Assembly (NCBI GenBank): GCA_026391295.1
Contig: JAPLDS010000015.1
Coordinates: 1-45,133, forward strand
Direction of reading: 5' to 3'
DNA: 45,133 bases
From: Bacteroidia bacterium
GTDB taxonomy: Bacteria; Bacteroidota; Bacteroidia; Bacteroidales; Prolixibacteraceae
How positions within the stretch are numbered: the first letter of the stretch is position 1; each line of letters opens with the position of its first letter. The position numbers were made by a program, and so were the translations under genes. The notes under the pieces are model-generated. The model had not been told where the DNA came from, did not search any database, and saw nothing but the letters and a program-made list of their open reading frames with translations. Shown piece by piece: positions 16,751-26,304 of the stretch.

Positions 16751-19117
16751 TTAATTAATCTGTGGTTTATCTGTCATCTCGAAACGCAGGGTGCCTCCTT
16801 GAATAATCTCTGAATGTTTAAACCAGAAACGATCTAGAAGTACATTATTCAGCCAAACTTTGCTCACATATTTATTCTCTGGAGCATAATTGTCAGCTAC
16901 AATAGTAAGAATTTTATCGCCCAGTTTAATAGACGCATTTTTAAATATCGGACTTCCGATCTGGTAAACATCAGAACCAGCAACAGGATAAATCCCTAAA
17001 GAGCTCCAAATATACCATGATGAGAGTGTTCCAGCGTCGTCGTCTCCATCGATACCTTCATAACCAGCACCATATTTATTATCTAAAATCCAGCGGACCC
17101 ATTTCTGTGTTAGATCAGGTCGACCAGCAGAATTAAATAGATAGGCCGCATGCAAATCTGGCTCATTGCCATGCCAATAGTAGGAACCTGGACTAAAAGT
17201 GCCTCGCTTGGGATCCGAGAGTTCAAAGAAATCGTTTAGCTCATGGACGAAATATTCCTTGCTTTTAAAAAGCGAGATCAAACCCATCGGGTCAAAGAAT
17301 AGTGCATAGCGCCATTGCAATGCCGAGCCTTCCACATAGGCATTGGTATATTTATGATCAAAATCAAGATAGGTTAATTTCAATGGTTTAAAATCTGTCA
17401 CAAATTCACCAGTTGTATTTCGGGGATGAAAATATTGCGTTTGGGGATTGAAAATATTGCGGTAAAATTTCGAATGTGCCTCAAATAAGGCAGCCTCTTC
17501 TTCATGACCCAACGCATGAGCCAATTTAGAAACGGCATCGTCGGCATAGGCATACTCCAACGTTTTACTGACAGATTTATCCATCAGCTCATCTGGACAA
17601 TAGCCATATTTTAAGCATTCAGCCATGCCACCTCTGGGTTTAAAACCTTCTCTTTTCTCTTCCTCCCCCAGGGCTGCCTTGCGCATCGCTTTATAAACTG
17701 TTTCGGCATCAAAATCCTTAATCCCTTTTAGATACGATTCAGCAAGGACAATATCTGCCGACGCACCAAGCATCGATCCGGTATAACCATATCCCGAAGG
17801 CCATCGCGGAAGCACGCCACCCTGCTCGCACATTTTCACCAGCGAGACCATCATATCACGCTGATCTTTTGGAGCAATGAGTGTATAAAGCGGATGAATA
17901 GTCCTGAACGTATCCCAGAGCGATAAGTCGGTAAAATAGCTGAAGTCTGTCGTCTGATGAACCTTTTTGTCAAATCCCATGTAGTCGCCATTGACATCAT
18001 TGAAGAGTGTTGGCATCTGCAAAGAGTGATAAAGCGCCGTATAAAAAATATGCTTCTGGTCATCGGTTCCCCCTTCGATATGGATCGTTGACAACCTTTC
18101 CTCCCAAGCTTGCTTCCCTTTCTCAACGATATCCGAAAAACTTATTTGGTCGGTCTCGGTTTTTAAATTCAATCGTGCATTGTCAATACTCACATACGAG
18201 ATGCCCAATCGCAACTCAATTACTTGATCATTCCCAGACTTAGCAAAGGAGAGGTCGGCACCTAGCTTATCCCCTTTACCTTCTGATTTATTGAGGTATG
18301 ATTGCTTATTTTCCCAAATTGAATAACCCTTAAATGGCTGATTAAACTGAGCCACGAAATAGATTTTCGCACCCCCATAACGACCTCCAAAAGAGCCAAA
18401 AGTTCGAATTGTTCCATTCACCTCCTGTTTCTCTGGAGAGATATAAACTTCACCCTCTTGGGTCTTTGCATGCCCAAGTGCACTGGCCACATCAATGATG
18501 ATATGAGGAGTTTCCGTACCCGAAAATGTGTACCGATGAAAACCAGTATGTGCTGCAGCTGTAAGCTCTGCCAGAACCCCTTGCTTTGGAAATTTAACCG
18601 CATAATAACCGGGGAATGCAACCTCATCTTGATGTGTGAAGGAATTAAATCGACCGGATCGATAGTTCCGCTGACTGTTCTCCCCTACAGATGGAAAGAC
18701 TCTAAAATGCCCCCCTTCATACGCCCCAGTGCCCACCAAACGGGTATGACTAAAGCCCATAATCTTATTGTCGCCATAGTAGTAACCAGCCGTGCTGATA
18801 CTTTTCCCCTCTGCAAACAACGGGTCCATAAAAAATTCGGTGTCAGGACTTAGTCGCACCATTCCAAAAGGAACCGTTACACCAGGAACATCGTCAGCAC
18901 TGGTATAGGTAGGAAAACCACCAGTTCCAATAAACGGATTAACCCATTGTCCAATTGCGCCTGGCTTTGGTATTACTTGCATGGTCCCTTGATTGGCACC
19001 AACGGTAATTTGATACCGACTATAAAACCAGGTAAAGAAACCAAATAACAGGAGTAGAACTGCCAGAAAAGCCCACTTGATAATCTTTAAAACCTTCCGA
19101 AAGGGAGTTAAAATCAT
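16751..19117 (-). CDS. GH92 exo-alpha-mannosidase, N-terminally membrane-anchored, no C-terminal cassette
   Basis: A 788-residue GH92 enzyme. Instead of a cleavable signal it has a strongly hydrophobic anchor (about 15-33, FLAVLLLLFGFFTWF) and so probably stays tethered to the inner membrane facing the periplasm. The N-terminal beta-sandwich starts at VNPFIGTGGFPTYTSADDVPG and the (alpha/alpha)6 domain holds LWDTFRTIHPL, WHGNEPDLHAAYL (Glu652) and IDGDDDAGTLSSW (about 689-701). GH92 enzymes are calcium-dependent inverting alpha-mannosidases in which the HGNEP glutamate region and the GDD/GNED aspartates form the catalytic site. It differs from the other GH92 proteins here: GDDDAG instead of GNEDCG/GNDDAG, YGDNKI near the start, and no CHB_HEX_C/PA14 tail. 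It starts 3 nt after the BNR gene, indicating tight coupling. Different linkage specificity is likely. Confidence 0.93.
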   Translation of the reverse strand: MILTPFRKVLKIIKWAFLAVLLLLFGFFTWFYSRYQITVGANQGTMQVIPKPGAIGQWVNPFIGTGGFPTYTSADDVPGVTVPFGMVRLSPDTEFFMDPLFAEGKSISTAGYYYGDNKIMGFSHTRLVGTGAYEGGHFRVFPSVGENSQRNYRSGRFNSFTHQDEVAFPGYYAVKFPKQGVLAELTAAAHTGFHRYTFSGTETPHIIIDVASALGHAKTQEGEVYISPEKQEVNGTIRTFGSFGGRYGGAKIYFVAQFNQPFKGYSIWENKQSYLNKSEGKGDKLGADLSFAKSGNDQVIELRLGISYVSIDNARLNLKTETDQISFSDIVEKGKQAWEERLSTIHIEGGTDDQKHIFYTALYHSLQMPTLFNDVNGDYMGFDKKVHQTTDFSYFTDLSLWDTFRTIHPLYTLIAPKDQRDMMVSLVKMCEQGGVLPRWPSGYGYTGSMLGASADIVLAESYLKGIKDFDAETVYKAMRKAALGEEEKREGFKPRGGMAECLKYGYCPDELMDKSVSKTLEYAYADDAVSKLAHALGHEEEAALFEAHSKFYRNIFNPQTQYFHPRNTTGEFVTDFKPLKLTYLDFDHKYTNAYVEGSALQWRYALFFDPMGLISLFKSKEYFVHELNDFFELSDPKRGTFSPGSYYWHGNEPDLHAAYLFNSAGRPDLTQKWVRWILDNKYGAGYEGIDGDDDAGTLSSWYIWSSLGIYPVAGSDVYQIGSPIFKNASIKLGDKILTIVADNYAPENKYVSKVWLNNVLLDRFWFKHSEIIQGGTLRFEMTDKPQIN

Positions 19118-19120
19118 GAT

Positions 19121-20317
19121 TTAACGATTAGATATAGATTTATTTATTAGCCTTCTAAAATGCGAAATTCGGTGGAAAGTTAGGTAGTTCGCATTGTGAA
19201 AATTATCAGCTCCACCTTGATCATCATCCCAAGCTGTTCTGCACAAATAGATTACATCTCTCCCATCAAACTGCCAATCAACATATTGAAAACCATGCTT
19301 CAACACATCAGGATGAGAAAGGAGCACTTTATGAATTGTCCAATTTTTCAAGTCAGCTGAACTTTTGATCACAAGCGTATTCCGCACTGAACCGGCATCC
19401 ATCTTTTTAAATTCAGAAGAGGTGCTATTGCAGATGGTCCAATAACGTTTTGAATTTGAATCATAACGAATAGAGAATTTCTTTGCCCCTCCAACAAAAT
19501 CAAGAAATCCAGTTGCCGGATCAAAAGAAGCCTTCAATCCATCGTCGCTAATGTTTACAATAGCAGCAAGCTCTCTCCCTTTTTCGGACGTCGCAACGCG
19601 CAGATAATCCACTAGCTTACCTTCTGGAGTAAGAACAGCATTCCCTTCAATCCAACCTCCAAATCGACCGTCTAAATAGGCCGGATTGTGCGGAAGAAAG
19701 TTCGTGGTGGTCCAACTTGACCCATCCAAAAGATCGGCCTCTAAAGGAGCAGAAATCACCATGGCACTGTAACGAAGTCCCCACTTTTTACTTTCTGATT
19801 TTGCATTTTCAATGGCTCGCCAGATACGGTTGTTATGTATCAGCATCGGCATTGGAGCAGTATGATATTCTCCCTCGCGCAGCAGTCCCGTTTTACTCGT
19901 GGCAGGTTCAGTCCACGTCTTACCACCATCGGCAGAGCGACGAATGATTAAGTTTCCATGATGCTTCCATGTTCCCATCAGATATAATAACCCTTGATGC
20001 ACAAAAAGATTCGACCAAAACTGACCGTGGATAACCGAAATTTTGATCCACGATTTTCCTTTATCACTGGATTGATAAATTGCTGTGGTGGCTTGCTCAT
20101 GTTCGTTTGAAGCAGGACCAAAATAATCATGCGAAGCCACTAATGTTCCATCGACTAAGCTGCAAAGACTTGGGGACCCAACATAAGTCTTCGATGATGC
20201 CGGCACATAACTCACCACCACGCCCGGAACTTTAATCTTCTTCGCCTGAACAAACACAGCAGAAGCAAACAGCAATAAACCGAATAGAAGAATCTTCTTT
20301 GAAGGAACAAGTCTCAT
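19121..20317 (-). CDS. BNR/Asp-box secreted sialidase-like protein
   Basis: A 398-residue exported protein (signal peptide MRLVPSKKILLFGLLLFASAVFVQA) predicted to fold as a six-bladed propeller. Two Asp-boxes are clear: SSDKGKSW at about 83-90 and SADGGKTW at about 128-135; LVDGTLVASHD near 54 and YDSNSKRYWTICN near 290 resemble other sialidase-fold strands. An arginine triad could not be assigned with confidence and there is no obvious RIP motif, so it may be an exo-sialidase or a related sugar hydrolase or lyase of the same superfamily. It lies second in the operon, 23 nt after the GH92 gene ending at 20341 and 3 nt before the next GH92 gene. That context fits removal of a capping sugar before mannose trimming. 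Confidence 0.72.
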   Translation of the reverse strand: MRLVPSKKILLFGLLLFASAVFVQAKKIKVPGVVVSYVPASSKTYVGSPSLCSLVDGTLVASHDYFGPASNEHEQATTAIYQSSDKGKSWIKISVIHGQFWSNLFVHQGLLYLMGTWKHHGNLIIRRSADGGKTWTEPATSKTGLLREGEYHTAPMPMLIHNNRIWRAIENAKSESKKWGLRYSAMVISAPLEADLLDGSSWTTTNFLPHNPAYLDGRFGGWIEGNAVLTPEGKLVDYLRVATSEKGRELAAIVNISDDGLKASFDPATGFLDFVGGAKKFSIRYDSNSKRYWTICNSTSSEFKKMDAGSVRNTLVIKSSADLKNWTIHKVLLSHPDVLKHGFQYVDWQFDGRDVIYLCRTAWDDDQGGADNFHNANYLTFHRISHFRRLINKSISNR

Positions 20318-20340
20318 GGCGTACAGATTAATTTTAAAAT

Positions 20341-23268
20341 TTAGAACGATATAAACAACTCTTTAGCCTCCACTTCATGCTTCGGAAGCTGCGGTCCCGA
20401 CCAGCTAACTTTCAGCGCCTTGCCGCCACCGCATTGGAAAAACTTAACCTTTATTTTATGTAATCCAGCTTTCAACCCGACACTTCCTGGCTCCTCAACG
20501 GCACCATGATTGGCATCATTTTCAATCAACTCCTTGTTGTCGATATACAAACGACTCCCATCGTTCGAGATTAAATAAAAAGTGTAAATACCATCTTTTG
20601 GAATGTTGATATAACCCTCGAAACGGTATCCATAATAATTTTCCTTTGGCGCCTTCTTGATGCTGAATAAGTCGGTAATACCAGAACTCAGTGGCTTGGT
20701 AACATCTAAATCAGCAGTCGTGACAAAAAATCGTTCAAAATAATCATACCCTAACCCTTGTTTGACATTTAGCTTGCCTGCCGACGGGGCATAATCAGCC
20801 TTCTTTAGTTGAATTGTCACGGGGAAACTTGCCATAATCCCCTTGCTAAAAGCAGCTATTTTTAGCGTGGCCGATTTTTGAAAACCAATAGGATTTGCAT
20901 AAAGCGTTGATTTAGATGTTGGCTCAGTGCCGTCTAAGGTATATCTAATTTCAGCATCTGGAGTATCACAAGCCAAAGCAATCTGTGTTGACTCATCAAA
21001 AAGAAGATCGCCAGACTTCACATAAGGGACCTTTGCTACCGGGTCGCCATTTTCGGAATAAGGTCTTTGATTTGGACTAGCACCCCATGATTTATTCGGC
21101 TTTGGTCCCATCTCAAAAACAAGCTCCGAACCGCTCATCACATCGTCGTGACGGAGATATGAATTAGGATAAGCAATACCATTTAATTTTGTTGACTGGA
21201 TATAGCAATTTCCAGGTGAATTGTTAATTGCACTTATCACAAATTTCTTCCCAGACTCTAGATTGATGGTAGCTTTTGAAAACAGAGGTGAGGTTATGGC
21301 ATAGATCTTTTGTCCAGGTGCAACGGAGTAGAAGCCCAGCGAGCTTAAGATGTACCAACCCGACATCTGGCCGCAATCTTCATTCCCAGCCAAACCTTCC
21401 GGTGTATCTCGATAAAGTTCGGTCAATATACGACGAGTTAAGACCTGCGTTTTCCACGGCTCTCCAACATAATCGTAGAGGTAAGCCAGGTGATGACCCG
21501 GCTCATTGCCATGCCAATACTGACCGATTGAACCCCGTTCATCACTCCCCTTTTTCAAAGTAAAAAGGACGTCAAGCCATTTCGAAAATTTCGCATCGCC
21601 ACCCTCCAGTGCAATTAATCCAGCTGCATCATGCGGGACGAACATATATTGATAGGCATTGCCTTCTGAATAAGCTGAATTGACAAGTGGATCAAACGGA
21701 GTAAGCAGCGATCGATCGATTTTCTTGCCTCGCATAAAACCGGTGGAAGCATCATAGACATTTTCGTAATTATGTGCACGTTGGTGATAATTTAGATAGT
21801 CAGTTTTCGATCCCATCTCTTTGGCCATCTGAGAGATGCACCAATCGTCGTAGCAATATTCGAGTGTTTTAGATACCGACTCCCCTTGACGATCAGAGGG
21901 AAGATATCCAATCTGCTTATAATATTTAAGCCCAAGCTTATCTAGTTCAGCACTATGTTTAACGGCTTTGTAGGCCTTTTGCACATCATAATTCCGAATC
22001 CCTTTCACATAGGCATCTGCGATCACAGGCACCGCGTGATAACCCAACATATCGTCGGTATAATTGCCCGCTAATGGCCACATCGGCAACCGGCCTCCAT
22101 CATCGTAAATCTGTAAGAGTGTTTTTACAAAATCGTTGGTTCGCTTGTGATCGATAATGGTAAATAAGGGGTGCAGTGCGCGAAAAGTATCCCACAAAGA
22201 GAACACCGTATAATTTGTAAAGCCATTGGCATGATGCACCTTATGATCGACACCTCGGTAGTTGCCATCGACATCCATAAACAGATTTGGATTTAAGAAG
22301 GCGTGATACATAGAGGTATAAAAATTCTTTTGATCTTCAGGTCGGCCCCCTTCCACATCGATTTTAGATAGCTCCTTATTCCAAGCAGTTTTGGCATCTG
22401 CGACAGTCTTGTTGAAGTCCCACTCTTTTATCTCAGCTGTTAAATTTTTCCGTGCGCCATCGATGCTTACGGCAGATGTACCCACTTTTACTAGAATTTC
22501 TTCGCCGTTGGAGGTGGTGAAATTGACTGAAGCTTTTACATTTTGGCCACGAGTTTCAGAAGCACCTTTAACGATTATATCATTTAAGGCAATATCGACT
22601 GATGAAAACGGTTTTGAAAATCGAGCCACGAAATAGACATATTGATCCCAGGCCCAACCATGAGAGCGCCTAAGTCCTTCTATTTCATTGTTGCCAACTT
22701 TTTTAATATACAATTCATCGGCCCCACCTGGATGAGCTAGATCGATGATCACATGGGCTTTATCGGTCTGAGGAAATGTATATTTATGAAATCCGCAACG
22801 TGGCGTTATAGTAAGCTCAGCCTGCACCCCATAGTCTTTTAGAAATACAGAATAGTAGCCCGGAGAAGCCGTTTCTTGCTTATGATCAAAAGCGGATTTA
22901 TATCCTGATGTAGCACCGTTCTCAATTCCGGATAGGAGATGGACCTCACCAACTGTAGGCATAAATAATACGTCTCGATATTCAGGCTCCCCCACGCCAC
23001 TCAGATGGGTGTGCGAAAATCCTAAAATTGCGGAGTCTGAAAAGTAATATCCCCCACACATCCCTGGACCGGTGATCTTTGTATCGGGACTCAGCTGAAC
23101 TGAACCAAAAGGGAAGGCCGCACCAGGATAGGTATTTCCATCGGCAGCCGTACCCATAAATGGATTGACGAGTTTTGTATAGTCTCGCACTTGACCGCTA
23201 ACGGGAGCAATAAAAAATAAAAAGCAGAGAACGATTAAAAATTGAAGTACGCATTTAGACTTTATCAT
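20341..23268 (-). CDS. GH92 alpha-mannosidase with CHB_HEX_C-like and PA14 C-terminal domains
   Basis: First gene of the seven-gene operon. Translation most likely starts at ATG 23268 (MIKSKCVLQFLIVLCFLFFIAPVSG, signal peptide), giving 975 residues; the longer frame to 23364 would run through the promoter. Residues about 26-725 are GH92: VNPFMGTAADGNTYPGAAFPFG, LWDTFRALHPL, YWHGNEPGHHLAYLY (HGNEP at about 586) and LAGNEDCGQMSGWY (about 627). Residues about 755-822 are a CHB_HEX_C-like beta-sandwich (IRYTLDGTEPT), and about 835-975 a PA14-like domain (FYLISNDGSRLYIDNK, KVKFFQCGGGKALKVSW). GH92 enzymes release alpha-mannose; the tail probably binds carbohydrate. A perfect -7 box at 23313-23320 and the shared operator at 23349-23374 precede it. 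Confidence 0.92.
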   Translation of the reverse strand: MIKSKCVLQFLIVLCFLFFIAPVSGQVRDYTKLVNPFMGTAADGNTYPGAAFPFGSVQLSPDTKITGPGMCGGYYFSDSAILGFSHTHLSGVGEPEYRDVLFMPTVGEVHLLSGIENGATSGYKSAFDHKQETASPGYYSVFLKDYGVQAELTITPRCGFHKYTFPQTDKAHVIIDLAHPGGADELYIKKVGNNEIEGLRRSHGWAWDQYVYFVARFSKPFSSVDIALNDIIVKGASETRGQNVKASVNFTTSNGEEILVKVGTSAVSIDGARKNLTAEIKEWDFNKTVADAKTAWNKELSKIDVEGGRPEDQKNFYTSMYHAFLNPNLFMDVDGNYRGVDHKVHHANGFTNYTVFSLWDTFRALHPLFTIIDHKRTNDFVKTLLQIYDDGGRLPMWPLAGNYTDDMLGYHAVPVIADAYVKGIRNYDVQKAYKAVKHSAELDKLGLKYYKQIGYLPSDRQGESVSKTLEYCYDDWCISQMAKEMGSKTDYLNYHQRAHNYENVYDASTGFMRGKKIDRSLLTPFDPLVNSAYSEGNAYQYMFVPHDAAGLIALEGGDAKFSKWLDVLFTLKKGSDERGSIGQYWHGNEPGHHLAYLYDYVGEPWKTQVLTRRILTELYRDTPEGLAGNEDCGQMSGWYILSSLGFYSVAPGQKIYAITSPLFSKATINLESGKKFVISAINNSPGNCYIQSTKLNGIAYPNSYLRHDDVMSGSELVFEMGPKPNKSWGASPNQRPYSENGDPVAKVPYVKSGDLLFDESTQIALACDTPDAEIRYTLDGTEPTSKSTLYANPIGFQKSATLKIAAFSKGIMASFPVTIQLKKADYAPSAGKLNVKQGLGYDYFERFFVTTADLDVTKPLSSGITDLFSIKKAPKENYYGYRFEGYINIPKDGIYTFYLISNDGSRLYIDNKELIENDANHGAVEEPGSVGLKAGLHKIKVKFFQCGGGKALKVSWSGPQLPKHEVEAKELFISF

Positions 23269-23312
23269 TTTACTGAAATTATGAAATTCAAGTTTAGTTT
23301 TTGGATAGGAAC

Positions 23313-23320
23313 CAAATATA
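23313..23320 (-). promoter_or_regulatory. Candidate -7 box of the GH92-to-fucosidase operon
   Basis: The minus strand reads TATATTTG, an exact match to TAnnTTTG, 45 nt before the ATG at 23268. No TTTG occurs at the usual -33 distance; a GTATTTA lies 14 nt upstream. The weak -33 fits a promoter that depends on an activator. Confidence 0.65.
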
Positions 23321-23348
23321 CCGTTGTCTAGAATTAAATACCTAACGA

Positions 23349-23374
23349 ATTTTGAAAAAAGCACATTAAATATT
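23349..23374 (-). promoter_or_regulatory. Putative operator, shared with 8112-8137
   Basis: Matches the 8112-8137 block at 24 of 26 positions, and 33 of 40 when extended to 23335. It starts 28 nt upstream of the -7 box, against 26 nt at the other locus. It probably marks co-regulation of the two leftward operons. Confidence 0.6.
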
Positions 23375-23448
23375 GCTCATTTAAGCCCTAAATTGATCGA
23401 TTAAATTTTGTTTCGAATGAAATATTCTGTTTTCTGAAAACTAATAAA

Positions 23449-23456
23449 TACATTTG
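23449..23456 (+). promoter_or_regulatory. Candidate -7 box for the plus-strand hydrolase gene
   Basis: TACATTTG matches TAnnTTTG exactly, 46 nt before the ATG at 23503. TCTG at 23426-23429, 19 nt upstream, is a three-of-four match to the -33 TTTG. With the minus-strand promoter it fills most of the 234-nt divergent region 23269-23502. Confidence 0.6.
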
Positions 23457-23502
23457 ATTCAACCAACGGAAATTAAAATTAAACTTCCTAAGAACTAGAC
23501 AT

Positions 23503-24738
23503 ATGCGAAAGTTGCTTTTTTCAATCCTCGTTTCACTTTCATTCCAGCTAACGGCTCAAGAATACAGTATTAAACTTGACCCGGAGAATGTCAAATTTAA
23601 AGAGGTTGAATACAGTATTTGGATTCCTGCACAAGTCAAAACGATCAAAGGGATTATTTTCCATCAACATGGGTGTGGGGAAACGGCTTTTCGATCGGGA
23701 CGCAATGCCTACCGCGATTTGCAGTGGCGTGCCTTAGCCAAGAAGTGGGATTTCGCATACATGAGTTCTTCCATTACTAGCACGAAAGATTGTCACGACT
23801 GGGTTGAACCGGAGGAGGGTTCATACCTCACTTTTACCCGAGGCATTTCCGCTTTGGCAAAACTATCAAATCATGCCGAATTAGAGCAGGCGCCGTGGGT
23901 GATTTGGGGTCATTCCGGAGGTGGTCACTGGGCCTATAAAATGGTTTTACAACATCCCGATAAGATTATTGGTGCGGTACTAAAATCACCAGCATGGACC
24001 GACACCTGCAGCCTAGGTCTTAAAGTCCCAACGCTCTGCCTGCTAGGGATCCAGGAGAGTTACGATGTCTATAGCAGTTTTGTATGGAACCCAGCCATCA
24101 CTGCCATGAAATACCGAATCAGCAAAGGAGCACCAGTTTGCATCGCACCAGATCCGACCTCTGGGCATGAGAGCGCAAAGTCACGCTTGTTGGCAATCTC
24201 CTTTATTGACGAGCTATTAAAGCTTCGACTTAATGAGGCGACTATAGGAATCGATACGAGTAAGCAATGTTTTATAGATCTCGATAATTTCAAGGTTACC
24301 AATGCACTAAAAGAGTCGAGCTTTAGACACCAAGGAAACTGGTTTCCAACAAAACCTTTTGCTGAGAAATGGTCTGAATTTGTTCGGACAGGCATTGTCA
24401 CAGACGAGACGGCTCCTGCAGAGGCACCCAACACCCTTGAAGCACTTCGGAAAGGGACTCAGAACTTGCTAAAATGGCGCACCACCGCGGATGTCGAAGG
24501 GGGCATCATCGGCTTTAAGGTCTATCGTGACCAGAAGTTAATCAATGCCGACTCGATCCAATCGAACTGGAATTTCAGAATTGATTACCACGATAATCCA
24601 CTGTATTTATCAGATACATTTGAATACGTCGACCGCCATGCAAAGCCAAACAAGAACTATTCGTATCAAGTTTCGCTAGTCAATCAGTTCGGATTAGAAT
24701 CGCCCAAAAGCGAAGCCGTTCGAATCAAGAAGAGGTAA
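23503..24738 (+). CDS. Secreted alpha/beta hydrolase with C-terminal fibronectin III-like domain
   Basis: A 411-residue exported hydrolase (signal peptide MRKLLFSILVSLSFQLTAQ). Residues about 35-245 form an alpha/beta-hydrolase core: IIFHQHGCGETAF near 51 (oxyanion region), VIWGHSGGGHWAYK with Ser138 as nucleophile, and His222 in SGHESAKSR as the probable triad histidine. Residues about 315-411 look like a fibronectin III domain (NLLKWRTTADVEGG, FKVYRDQKLI, YSYQVSLVNQFGLESPKS). It may be an esterase acting on a polymer, with the tail as a spacer or binding module. It is transcribed alone, divergent from the GH92-led operon and convergent with the permease gene; no terminator hairpin was seen in the 27-nt gap to that gene. 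Confidence 0.72.
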   Translation: MRKLLFSILVSLSFQLTAQEYSIKLDPENVKFKEVEYSIWIPAQVKTIKGIIFHQHGCGETAFRSGRNAYRDLQWRALAKKWDFAYMSSSITSTKDCHDWVEPEEGSYLTFTRGISALAKLSNHAELEQAPWVIWGHSGGGHWAYKMVLQHPDKIIGAVLKSPAWTDTCSLGLKVPTLCLLGIQESYDVYSSFVWNPAITAMKYRISKGAPVCIAPDPTSGHESAKSRLLAISFIDELLKLRLNEATIGIDTSKQCFIDLDNFKVTNALKESSFRHQGNWFPTKPFAEKWSEFVRTGIVTDETAPAEAPNTLEALRKGTQNLLKWRTTADVEGGIIGFKVYRDQKLINADSIQSNWNFRIDYHDNPLYLSDTFEYVDRHAKPNKNYSYQVSLVNQFGLESPKSEAVRIKKR

Positions 24739-24765
24739 CCGACCAAGTGTAAACTAAACGATGCC

Positions 24766-26115
24766 TTATTTTTCGTGGAAGTCGATCATCACATTGGTTT
24801 CCTTAAATCCTTTTGAGCGGAATCCAAGGTAAATAATTCCTGCAAGTGTCCAAATACCGCCAATCACAAATGTTTTCAAAGGCAAGTTAATCCAGATCCC
24901 AAGACACCCTTTGACAGTTTTAACTTTCGCTTTTAGGAAGTACTCTCTTAGTGCGGCCAGATTAACTCCCATAAAGGCAAAGAAAGCTCCGAAATTAATC
25001 AGTAAGGCAGACTGCTCAAAATTTAAGGTTGCGGCGCCAATCAAAACTAGACAGCCCACAATCATGACATTATAACTCGGAGAAGCATGTTTCTTATCGA
25101 GATGCCCAAATATTTTTTTCGGAATGACACCATCTCGTCCCATCCCATAAAGTAAGCGGGAAGCACCCAGCTGTCCGGCAGCTCCTGATCCAATGCTTCC
25201 AAGAAGCAGAATGATGGTTAGCGATCCATCGAGAAGTGCTCCGCCTATGCGGTTGGCTATTGTTATGATCGCTGTATCCAAGGCATTATTTTGGGCCACA
25301 GGATCGGATAATCCTTGAGTGATCGAAGCCCAGTCAGGCCATGATAATTGGGCTAGATAGATCTGCGAGCCGCTCCAAATACCTGTTATCAGACACGTTA
25401 ATAAGGCACCAAGCATAATATTTTTTCGAGGATTTTTCACCTCTTCCGATAAGGTTGTTATCCCATCAAAACCAATATAGGTTAAGGCCGCTAATGCTGT
25501 TGCTGAACCAATCGCACCAAAGGAAAAAGTCTCTGGATTGTAGAATGGACGAATGGAGAGCAGTCCTCCCATCCCATTTTGTAGAATGATATAACGAATG
25601 GCAGCAGCCATAAAATAAAATACCACCACGCTCATCACGATCATCAGAATATTATTGGTCCGAGAGGCCATTTTAATCCCCATCAGATTAAGCCAAGTAA
25701 AGCCAATGACAAAGAAGATAATCCAGAAGGCATATGGGATGAATGGCAGCATATGATTTGCCGTTATACTTGCATAGATGGTGCAAATTATTGGGATAAA
25801 CATATAATCCATAAACATCGACCAGCCCGAGACGAAACCAAGATAGGGATGCAACCCTTTCCCAACGTAGGTATAGGCAGATCCGGCAGATGGATATAAG
25901 TTAGCCATCTTGCCATAGCTTATGGCGGTAAAGATCATCGCCACCATCGCGATTAAAATAGTTGTTACGGCATGTCCTTTTGAGATATCGTTCGCATGGC
26001 CAAACAAAGGCATTGCAGCCACTGGCTGGATTAAAATAATGCCGTAAATAACTATATCTCGTAGGGATAAAACCCTGAGTAATTTACCTTCTGAATTTGT
26101 TTCTTGATTAGACAT
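24766..26115 (-). CDS. APC-superfamily amino-acid permease
   Basis: A 449-residue inner-membrane transporter with about 12 hydrophobic helices and a short cytoplasmic N-terminus (MSNQETNSEGKLLRVLS). The first helix region LRDIVIYGIILIQPVAAMPLFG, then ISYGKMANLYPSAGSAYTYVGK and TALAALTYIGFDGITTLSEEVKNPRKN, are the usual APC/AAT-family landmarks: the unwound TM1, TM2-3 loop and TM6 with the following EEVKNP. Related proteins import or exchange amino acids, putrescine or similar amines by proton symport or antiport; the substrate cannot be told. It has its own promoter (26189-26196) and is not obviously tied to the glycosidase operons, though it could take up amino acids released from glycoproteins. 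Confidence 0.9.
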   Translation of the reverse strand: MSNQETNSEGKLLRVLSLRDIVIYGIILIQPVAAMPLFGHANDISKGHAVTTILIAMVAMIFTAISYGKMANLYPSAGSAYTYVGKGLHPYLGFVSGWSMFMDYMFIPIICTIYASITANHMLPFIPYAFWIIFFVIGFTWLNLMGIKMASRTNNILMIVMSVVVFYFMAAAIRYIILQNGMGGLLSIRPFYNPETFSFGAIGSATALAALTYIGFDGITTLSEEVKNPRKNIMLGALLTCLITGIWSGSQIYLAQLSWPDWASITQGLSDPVAQNNALDTAIITIANRIGGALLDGSLTIILLLGSIGSGAAGQLGASRLLYGMGRDGVIPKKIFGHLDKKHASPSYNVMIVGCLVLIGAATLNFEQSALLINFGAFFAFMGVNLAALREYFLKAKVKTVKGCLGIWINLPLKTFVIGGIWTLAGIIYLGFRSKGFKETNVMIDFHEK

Positions 26116-26188
26116 TTTTTATTTAAAAAATTTAGATTTCACAGGGGTTAGCTGTCTAGTAGTTTTTCTAATATTCTAACAATGGTTA

Positions 26189-26196
26189 CAAATGTA
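26189..26196 (-). promoter_or_regulatory. Candidate -7 box of the permease gene
   Basis: The minus strand reads TACATTTG, an exact TAnnTTTG match, 73 nt before the ATG at 26115. TTG lies 15 nt upstream. The rest of the 189-nt gap 26116-26304 shows no gene and no convincing terminator for the GH92 pseudogene that ends at 26305. Confidence 0.55.
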
Positions 26197-26304
26197 TCAA
26201 ATCTTGGTTATCAAGGAAATTTCTGACCCAAGTTTGGCTGTTTTTATTCTAATTTAGACACGACGATGTAAAATCAATGACGAAGATGATTTGATTATAC
26301 GAAC

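Noticed and set aside
23269-23364. N-terminal extension of the GH92 gene to 23364
   Set aside because: It would place the -7 box and part of the shared operator inside the coding region, starts with a non-ATG codon and hides an excellent signal peptide starting at 23268.
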